Shown here: piece by piece, positions 56,997-64,000 of the stretch
Layout: every line of letters begins with the position of its first letter
Position numbering within the stretch: position 1 is the stretch's first letter
Source of the DNA: Siphonodentalium dalli
Taxonomy: Eukaryota > Mollusca > Scaphopoda > Gadilida > Siphonodentaliidae
Assembly (NCBI GenBank): GCA_032622095.1
Contig: CP136062.1
Span: forward strand, 159,150,875-159,214,874
DNA: 64,000 nucleotides
Reading direction: 5' to 3'
Notes under the pieces: generated by a model
What the model was told of the DNA's origin: nothing
The model's input: the letters and a program-made list of their open reading frames with translations, nothing else
The model's database searches: none
Made by a program: the position numbers and the translations under genes

Positions 56997-57575
56997 CAGT
57001 AATGCCCTAAGTAATCGACTCCTTAAACACAGCAGAATTGTAGGTAACTTTTCAGGATTTAGTCGGAAATATGCCATTCATCGGAAAGCTCTCCCTGCTG
57101 AATGGCAAAAGCCATATTTCCGACTAAATCTTGAAAAGTTACTCATAATTCTGCTGTAGTTAACCCTTTACCCAACAGAACGGCCCTGTGCCAATGCATT
57201 CTCTTATATATGCGAGTTGACCATAGGTCGCCTCGCATATATAAGAGAATGCATTGGCTTAACACATTAAAAATTATAAAATTGTTAAAGAATGTAAGAA
57301 AAAATGGTAAAAAGTGTTAAAAAAAGATTTTTTTTAGGCCAATGCATTCTCTTATATATGCGAGGCGACCTATGGTCTACTCGCATATATAAGAGAATGC
57401 ATTGGCACAGGGCATAACTGTAACTATCACAATGTGGTCAAGGAGCCGGTTCCAATGATATCCATATTTGTATGGTTCTATTGAGACAGACCGAAGATAT
57501 TTTAGGCTGTTGAAGCTTTATTTGGCCGGTTTGTTGGGTAAAGGGTTAAAGAGTCGATTACTTGGATCATTACTG
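56997..57575. mobile_element. Family B palindrome interrupted by an A-I element
   Basis: CAGTAATGCCCTAAGTAATC to GGATCATTACTG, TA on both sides. The A-I element occupies the same right-arm TTAA used at 5590, but in opposite orientation. The B arms are somewhat shortened near the apex. Confidence 0.9.
57164..57545. mobile_element. Family A-I MITE, inverted, nested in B
   Basis: TTAA at 57160-57163 and 57546-57549. Ends CCCTTTACCCAACAGAACGG and CCGGTTTGTTGGGTAAAGGG. Two core palindromes (57188-57257, 57337-57405), followed by the gaagctttatttggccgg segment at the right, which is left-sided in other copies. Confidence 0.92.
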
Positions 57576-57658
57576 TATGCAAGGAAACCACTAAACCCGA
57601 TTTCAAGACTACAACTAGCTTTTTGGGGGGAATAAAAGACAAATCTGAAGATTGAGTA

Positions 57659-57869
57659 CAGTAATGCCCTAAATAATCGACTCCTTAACCACAGCAGAAT
57701 TATGGGTAATTTTTCAGGATTTAGTCGGAAATATGGCTTGTTGCCATTCATCGGGAAGCTTTCACAGAGCTTTCCGATGAATAGCAACAAGCCATATTTC
57801 CGACTAAATACTGAAAAATTACCCATAATTCTGCTGTGGTTAAGAAGTCGATTATTTAGGGCATTACTG
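57659..57869. mobile_element. Family B palindrome
   Basis: CAGTAATGCCCTAAATAATC to GGGCATTACTG, TA on both sides. Both arms nearly complete; loop ttcacag. Confidence 0.88.
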
Positions 57870-57922
57870 TACATTATTTGTCTACATGTACATCGGCAAT
57901 CTAAACCTCCTCAATATGTCAT

Positions 57923-58308
57923 CAATTCTGCAAATAGTGTGTCTGTCATTTGCGGAATGAGGTCCCCAGAGGGTGAATTCAGTGATGATATCTCACACAG
58001 CAGGCTAGCATCACCAAATTCACTCTCTGGGGACCTCATTCTACTTAGGTCTCATCTTCTCGGAAGTATGTATAGTCTCAAATTAGCATTGTTTTAGTTT
58101 CTTTTTCCCTTCTGGGAAGTTTCTATATCCCCTAATTTGCAGAAGATAAAATGCATAATCAAAGTGACTAATGGGTGAACATCACCAACTTCAACAGAAC
58201 TTCAATCTGATCCTAGATCTCCTATAGCAGCTTTGCGAAGCAACGTCACCAAATTCATCCTCTGGGGACCTCATTCTGCAAATGACAGACAAACTATTTT
58301 CAGACTTG
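57923..58308. mobile_element. Family C, long form, second hairpin reduced
   Basis: CAATTCTGCAAATAGTGTGT to GACAGACAAACTATTTTCAG + ACTTG. The first hairpin and spacer are intact. The second hairpin has lost its left arm. Confidence 0.78.
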
Positions 58309-59093
58309 TAATTGTAAATTGCCATGTCAGCAATAATCAGCATATATTGATTATTGTCTACTTGTTCTGGCCATTGGCCTTCAAGCCACTAGCTCATTTT
58401 TCCTGGTAATATGCACCTTGCCAGAGAGAGTTCACGCCCACTCTTAGGCCAATATAAATAAACGGCTAGATTTACATCCCAACTTTTTCAGAAAAATGGG
58501 GGGGGGGTTTATTTTTTAATGTTATTCTTAACAAATAAAGTTTGCCCCCCCCCCCCTCATTTTAATAAATGGCCATGGACAGTTCTAGATATTGAAGCAG
58601 TATCCTATCTTAAATATAAAATAAGGTGATTTAGATTGTCAAATATAATTTGATATGGTTAAGGAGTGGGAAAATATTCGCATAAAAGATATCCAAATTA
58701 AAAAAAAAATTGAGGGGACTAAAAATAGGGTCGGATGGGGATTTAAATCTAGTAATTTGTTTATATTGGCCTTCTATGTTCTTCGCTATTTGATTGCTGA
58801 TGTCCAAGTCTAGTCTGATAAATATCCAGACTCCATCTCATTACATGTACCTTCAACTGCACCTGAGGAGACTGACATTCTAACAGATTTCAGGGATGAA
58901 GACGGAATCCCCATTTTGTGAAAACTCATTAATATTCATGTATCCAAATAAGGCAATGTTTATAATTGCGATTCTCAAATAGATCTGCACACGTGCTCCT
59001 GAATGGTCATGGTCAGTGGTCACTTTTCCTTGAACCAATTATTGTACAATAAAATGCACATTTCAAGGTTTTGCTTCACTATACATGTATATG
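58309..59093. other. Unassigned; G-run and C-run pair
   Basis: A run of G at about 58498-58507 and a run of C at about 58543-58556 could pair into a hairpin. Nothing else recognised. Confidence 0.4.
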
Positions 59094-59782
59094 ACCCGCC
59101 ATATCAAATCCAGTCGGAAGTCGGGATTTTTTTACCCTGTGCCAATGCATTCTCTTGTATATGCGAGTATAGGTCGCCTCGCATATATAAGAGAATGCAT
59201 TGGCCTAACAATTTTTATGTTTACCCATACCATAGTATGGTAAACATAGTGTTGTTGTCTGGATTGACCACTCGTCGTTAGTCCGTCCGTCCGTCTGTCT
59301 GTCTGTCTGTCTGTCTGTCTGGCTGGCTGTCTGTCTGTAGACACTTTACGCATGGTGCGATAACTCGAACATTTTATATCTGATCGGAACCAAATTTTGT
59401 AATTGAATTTCTCAGCATAAAAGACAGATCGAGTTCGAATATGGGTTCGATCCGAGTTTTTATTACGGAGTTATGGCCCTTTTTCGACTTAGAATTCATG
59501 CATGCTACCATTTACTCAAAAAAAAATTATCTGTTCAGAATCAAATTTGGTATGCAAGTTTCTCGGACCAAAATACAGATCGAGTTCGAATATGGGTTTG
59601 ATCCGATATTTTTTAAAGGAGTTATGGCCCTTTGATATAGAATTTCTGCATATTTTGATAAATCAACCATTTTTCAACTGATAAGATCCAAATTTGGTTT
59701 GCGAGTTTATCAACTCAAAATACAGATCTAGTTTGAATGTGGGTCAGATCCTGTTTTTTATACCAGAATTATGGCCCCTTTT

Positions 59783-60826
59783 CAGGCCTCAGCTTACCAG
59801 GCGAGTAGGGCGAAATAGTCGCCCTCGAAGTCGCCTTAGTGTCGCGCCAGGGAGAAGTGAAGTCGCCTTCCGATTTCGTCGGGAGTCTCCCGATTTTGTG
59901 TCATTTCTCCAGTGCATACTCCCGATTGGGAAACGAAATCTCCCTATTCAAAAGATAAAACCCGAAATTAGCCTACGGCTGTAGCAAGCGATAAGCCATG
60001 CATGCTATAGTGTTACAAATCAATTATGAATATATCGCCTGCGAGTCAAACAGTGACAAAATGTTGACACAAGGTCGACTCCTTTTGTTTAACAGCGCTG
60101 AGTAAGTAAATGCGGTCTTCAATGTCCAGACAAGGATTATAATATATCAAACAAAGAAGCCTTCTGTTTTGGCCATACTTAATAAAGTGTTGGTTTCTGC
60201 TCGTCCCGAGTGACTGCTTTAAAACCGCCGACTCAAATTATTATTATATTGCCGATTTAAACATTTTGTTTGTTTTAGTTCCGTTTCCGTCTTTGTGGTA
60301 TTCCTTGTTTTTACGCAATAACAGAATGCTAATCGAACGGACCTCAAATAATTCTATTGAATCCGTACTCCCTTTAAATTATCCGATGTTACCTGATGTT
60401 ACTGAATATATTTGACGACAAAATTATCCGAGAGCACCATTTTATAGTGTGCAAATAAAGTTTTAATCGTTGTATTGCCTTGTTCGAAATAAAACGTGAT
60501 CCATAACCGGAAAATCGTAATTTTATTCCCAATGATTCAGTGATTTTAGAGACACTCGGTAGTCGATGTCAAGACTCAAGGCCGTTAATTGTGGCATATA
60601 TATGCAAACCAAATGCAACAAACAATCTATATTACATTTAAATGAAAAGTTTGAATTTTTTTCCATGATAATGTTTTTTTCGTTTGTTTAACCTCATATT
60701 AAATAAATTATCAGATGAAATTATTCTCCAGTCTCTCACTTCTCCCTATTTTTCTCTCACTTCTCCCTATTTCTGCCAGAGGGAGAAGTCACTTCTCCCT
60801 ATTCTCAACCTGCAAGCTGAGGCCTG
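59783..60826. mobile_element. hAT-like non-autonomous element, 1044 bp
   Basis: Perfect 13-bp ends CAGGCCTCAGCTT and AAGCTGAGGCCTG, and a perfect 8-bp duplication CCCCTTTT (59775-59782, 60827-60834). Joining the flanks restores the P1 phrase atggccccttttaactaaga. Both subterminal regions carry gggagaagt / acttctccct modules. No transposase frame. Confidence 0.92.
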
Positions 60827-61801
60827 CCCCTTTTAACTAAGAATTGAACAGATTTGAGATTTCCTTACAAGAAATAACTGTGGCAGCTTCCAACTGAGGT
60901 ATCAGTAAAGAGAGACTAGAGATAATCTCTATTATTGATACCTGGTAATGAAATCTGATACTCACTGCTGCACTTTAATAGCTATCTGTTGTTTATTGAA
61001 TTTCCTTAGTGTGTGGACAGTGACTTCTCAGGATTTATCAACTCCAACATAGCTCTCTCGTCTTGCATGGATTTTGGGATTAATATTAACCCATTCCATA
61101 GACACATGATATCTGATAGGCAGATATTAAATTATATCTTTCACTTTGAGCCAGGTTCAGTAAGGATTTCTAAAAACATTAGAGGAAATGTCTTATTTTG
61201 AAATTCCCTCTATTGCATTTGGGGTGCAGGATAATAATTATGTTGCTTGTATTCTTGAGACTGACTTATTGTGTGGGCTTCTAAATCCATAAAATCCATG
61301 CATTTATAGACTATTTTGATCAGTTCATTAGTGTGATTAAGATCAACCCCTTGCTATCTCATTTAATAACTCAAATATTTGTCATTGATTATATTATATT
61401 TCAAGTCATAGTTTATGATAACACACCCCTAACCTGTACAGAGAGGGTCATTTGGTTTAATTGCTTTAAAATATTATCAAAATTAACCCACCCATTCCAT
61501 AGACATACAGTATGCTATCCAATGTAATAAATCTAATATCTTCAATCTCATATCCCTGGTGACCTCTAGTTATCTCATAATTATGCATTAAAGTATGTTA
61601 TATCCAATCATTATCAATCATATTTTACGAAATTTTAAAAATAGTTTATCTTTAACTGTTATGTATGGTTCTTCTGCCTGACTATGGACTGAGCTCTATA
61701 AGACTATATATCTATTTTAAACTGACTTAATAGGTTGGAATCAAATGCCATATCCATGTTCATATGGACGGTGCCCAATAAGTCTTATGCCACTTGTGAA
61801 C

Positions 61802-62224
61802 TTAAAGGTACTCAATCCGATTTGATGGTCCCCATATCATCAGATTCCAACAACAACAGTTTTTTTGAAATTCCGCTTCTGTTATCAGAGTCAATTAATT
61901 GCCCAAAAATAATGCTAACCACAGTCCACTAGTATAAAATTGCCCAAAATCTGTTATTTATCAACATTTTGTACAATGAAATTTTGCTACTTTGTCATAT
62001 ATCTGACACACAAAAAAAACCTTGATTTTAGAGTTATCCATCTTCATCAACTTTCATACGGCCACTAAATATTCCAGGTGGTTAAAGATAATAGATTTTA
62101 AAAATTGATATCTGCTTATTCTGAGCTTTGAGGAATGGGTTCCTCGATTTGAATAAAATATTTTTTACCCCCGAAGACAAATAAAACATAACTGAGGGGT
62201 GCTTAATCGGATCGAGTAGCTTTA
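61802..62224. mobile_element. Family E element nested in P1
   Basis: TTAAAGGTACTCAATCCGAT to ATCGGATCGAGTAGCTTTAA. The interior shares tgttatttatcaacattttg, gattttagagttatccatct and atattttttacccccgaaga with the other two copies. Confidence 0.75.
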
Positions 62225-62914
62225 ATAGTAAGATGTGAATTGTTGAAAAGGTTTGTGTAAGGATTTATGAAAATAGCTAATCGTTATCGCCAAGGTATGG
62301 GTTAAACATCTGCCGATCGTGATCGGCCTCTCGTTTATCATGTTTTTTAAATAAATGTTTCTTACAATTTTTAGGACATAAAATAAAAAAAAACATCCAT
62401 TACCCTGCAGGGAGCCCCACACATATATAGAAGCACATACATGTAGAAGAGTGTCGTCTGCTCATGTTTGTCTGGGGCTCTGTATGGGTGAAATTATAAA
62501 ATTGTTAAAGAATACAAGAACAAATTTTTAAAATTGTAAAAAATTGTTAGGCCAATGCATTCTTTTATATATGCGAGGCGACCTATGGTTGACTCGCATA
62601 TATAAGAGAATGCATTGGCACAGGGTAAAAAAATCCCGACTTCCGACTGGATTTGATATGGCGGGTCACATATACAGAATACAATTAAGTTTCACCATTC
62701 AGATGCTACAGGTACATGTATATAATAAAGAATAATGAAATGAAGCAATAACGATATAAACACGCTATAATAAATATATTGAGCTGTATTGCGGTTATGT
62801 TGCACCATCTCCTTATTTAGAATATATGCACGTGCCGGTTATGATTACTCTACCACCATAGTATTTGGCACGTGATTTAATTTTCCATAGGTTATGAGAA
62901 AATACTAACTATAG

Positions 62915-63467
62915 CATGGGGTAGGAACTGCTCCATGAGAAAAAATCCTCTTGTGATTTTCGGTCCAGTTCACTATCGATCTGTGTCCAGTTCACTTGCG
63001 AGTTTCTTGTACTTGGTCCAAAACAGATGTGCTTTACACCATGTACCAAACTACCGTATCGTAATAACCAATAGCGATTAAATTCAAACAAAAGTGAGTC
63101 CAGTGTGAAGTTTTAGTTCAAATATATGTGCACACTTATTTTACCAAAAATCTGTTGCATAGATGTTCGTATAGTGAACGGATCTTATCAATGTGAACTG
63201 GGACCCATCACTAGTGAACTGGAACATTTCTTAAAATGGAAAAATTCTACTATTCCACATTTACTTAACAATTTCCACCTAGTATGTCTTGATAGTTGAG
63301 GTAGCTGGCAAGGTATATACAATAAATGAACTGCATATATATCTCTGTTGCGTAACACTTGCGTTATTTACCATGGGAAAATCCCCAGTGACCTTGACCA
63401 GATCAGTTAAGAACTGGACCGAAGATCGGAAGAGGTATCAGCCTCGCGTAGCAGTTCCTACCCCGTG
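62915..63467. mobile_element. TIR element just upstream of the second receptor exon
   Basis: CATGGGGTAGGAACTGCT at the left; AGCAGTTCCTACCCCGTG at the right. TATAG lies on both sides (62910-62914, 63468-63472). Inner inverted phrases: tcggtccagttc / gaactggaccga. A 5-bp duplication with CAC-type ends would fit Transib, but this is tentative. Confidence 0.6.
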
Positions 63468-63850
63468 TATAGCTTAATAAACTTTGAGTATCTTTTCAAA
63501 GAAAGCCGGCAAACATTACACGGCACGGGCACAGGGACCACTGAAACCACATTCATCTTATAGTGTTTTGTATACGCATTATCATATCAGTAAAAATATC
63601 ACATTGATAATCTTTGGGAAATGCATTGTATCTCAGATCATCTTGTACCGATTGGCCTGAAATTGTGCGTGTCTTATTCTAGTATGTTCCGCAGGACATG
63701 GTAAAAATTTGGGCGCATTTGGACATGAGGATGATATATTTTTAAATGCACCAAAATCATGACAGATAAAACAGATACGCACACACAGACAAACACTTGA
63801 CTTTTATATAGACAGATAAGAGATTTAAAAAAAAACTTTTATCTTTGCAG

Positions 63851-63968
63851 GTGAATAAATGTCTGTTTCACGGACAATGTCCGATTGACCAGCGGACACG
63901 GCGATTCTGTCCCTCGTGTCGGTTAGAGAAGTGCTTTGCTATCGGTATGAAGAAGGATATGATACTGG
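63851..63968 (+). CDS. HR96-like nuclear receptor, exon with second zinc finger
   Basis: The acceptor tttgcag ends at 63850 and the donor gtaagt begins at 63969. The exon is 118 nt, starting in phase 0 and ending after one base of a codon. Translation runs VNKCLFHGQCPIDQRTRRF then CPSCRLEKCFAIGMKKDM then IL. The four zinc cysteines follow the nuclear receptor pattern C-x5-C-x9-C-x2-C, and RLEKCFAIGMKK is the conserved C-terminal part of the finger. With the exon at 15420 it completes the DNA-binding domain. The hinge and ligand-binding domain must lie to the right of the window. It is preceded by a pyrimidine-rich acceptor tract after an A-run. Confidence 0.95.
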
Positions 63969-64000
63969 GTAAGTATTTGTAGTTACTCAGAAAAGGTTTT

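Larger units (their letters stand above)
59217..62333 (+). mobile_element. P1 element with two nested insertions
   Basis: Starts ATGTTTACCCATACCATAG + TATGGTAAACAT after a T-run. GTCC/GTCT tract at 59281-59336. Tandem units are broken at 59782 by a hAT element and continue at 60835. An E element lies at 61802-62224. It ends GCCGATCGTGATCGGC + CTCTCG. Without the insertions it is about 1.64 kb. Confidence 0.78.
59094..62666. mobile_element. Family A-IV with P1, hAT and E nested inside
   Basis: Long terminal repeats: ACCCGCCATATCAAATCCAG followed by tcggaagtcgggatttttttaccctg at the left, perfectly mirrored at the right to GGATTTGATATGGCGGGT. One core palindrome stands next to each end (59141-59206, 62552-62620). 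The middle (62338-62540) matches 38510-38650 in reverse. P1 (59217-62333) splits it. TATATG/CACATATA-like flanks leave the target duplication unclear. Confidence 0.85.
15854..63850 (+). other. Intron of about 48.0 kb inside the DNA-binding domain
   Basis: The donor gtgagt (15854) and acceptor tttgcag (ending 63850) join in phase 0 and rebuild a standard two-finger domain with correct cysteine spacing. An intron between the fingers is a common position in nuclear receptor genes such as VDR. Small unrecognised exons inside the intron (for alternative transcripts) cannot be excluded, but the domain needs none. Confidence 0.88.

Noticed and set aside
63289-63477. Short frame just upstream of the second receptor exon
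   Set aside because: It lies in the TIR element at 62915-63467 and is not in frame with the receptor.

Overview
This is eukaryotic, probably molluscan (bivalve-like), nuclear DNA. The inference rests on the content: one spliced gene with consensus splice sites, no bacterial gene density, dense small DNA transposons, tandem-repeat elements with (GTCC)n tracts that resemble the bivalve 'pearl' class, a DIRS-like retroelement, and frequent use of the palindrome TACATGTA. The species cannot be named from the sequence alone.

The only host gene I can support is a plus-strand nuclear receptor. Exon A (15420-15853) encodes a serine-rich N-terminal region and the first zinc finger. Exon B (63851-63968) encodes the second zinc finger. 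The finger 1 P-box reads CESCKA, the hallmark of the NR1J group (HR96, DAF-12, NHR-8). The two exons join in phase 0, so about 48.0 kb of this window (15854-63850) is one intron that splits the DNA-binding domain. The ligand-binding domain lies beyond the right edge. The sequence left of 15420 is upstream intron or flank.

Almost everything else is layers of transposons. Family names here are mine. (A) TTAA-flanked, piggyBac-like MITEs in several subfamilies, all carrying the same roughly 69-bp palindrome. (B) Full-length palindromes of about 210 bp flanked by TA (mariner/Tc-like). (C) Double-hairpin, hAT-like MITEs of about 254 or 450 bp, some with 8-bp target duplications. (E) Elements with AAAGGTACTCAATCCGAT ends. 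(P1-P5) Elements with a terminal hairpin, a GTCC-rich tract and tandem units of about 130-190 bp; P1, P2, P3 and P4 insert at or next to T-runs or AT-rich sites without clear duplications, like Helentron/HINE elements. A decayed DIRS-like retrotransposon (reverse transcriptase, RNase H, tyrosine recombinase) occupies 54.0-56.6 kb on the minus strand. Nested insertions are common and show target-site duplications directly, because empty copies of the same target are also present in the window.

Tandem arrays include a strictly periodic 22-bp array of 54 units at 36.3-37.5 kb. One base in each unit is T or A, and its pattern reveals a nested 22/88/308-bp higher-order structure. Most open reading frames in the window are by-products of repeats.
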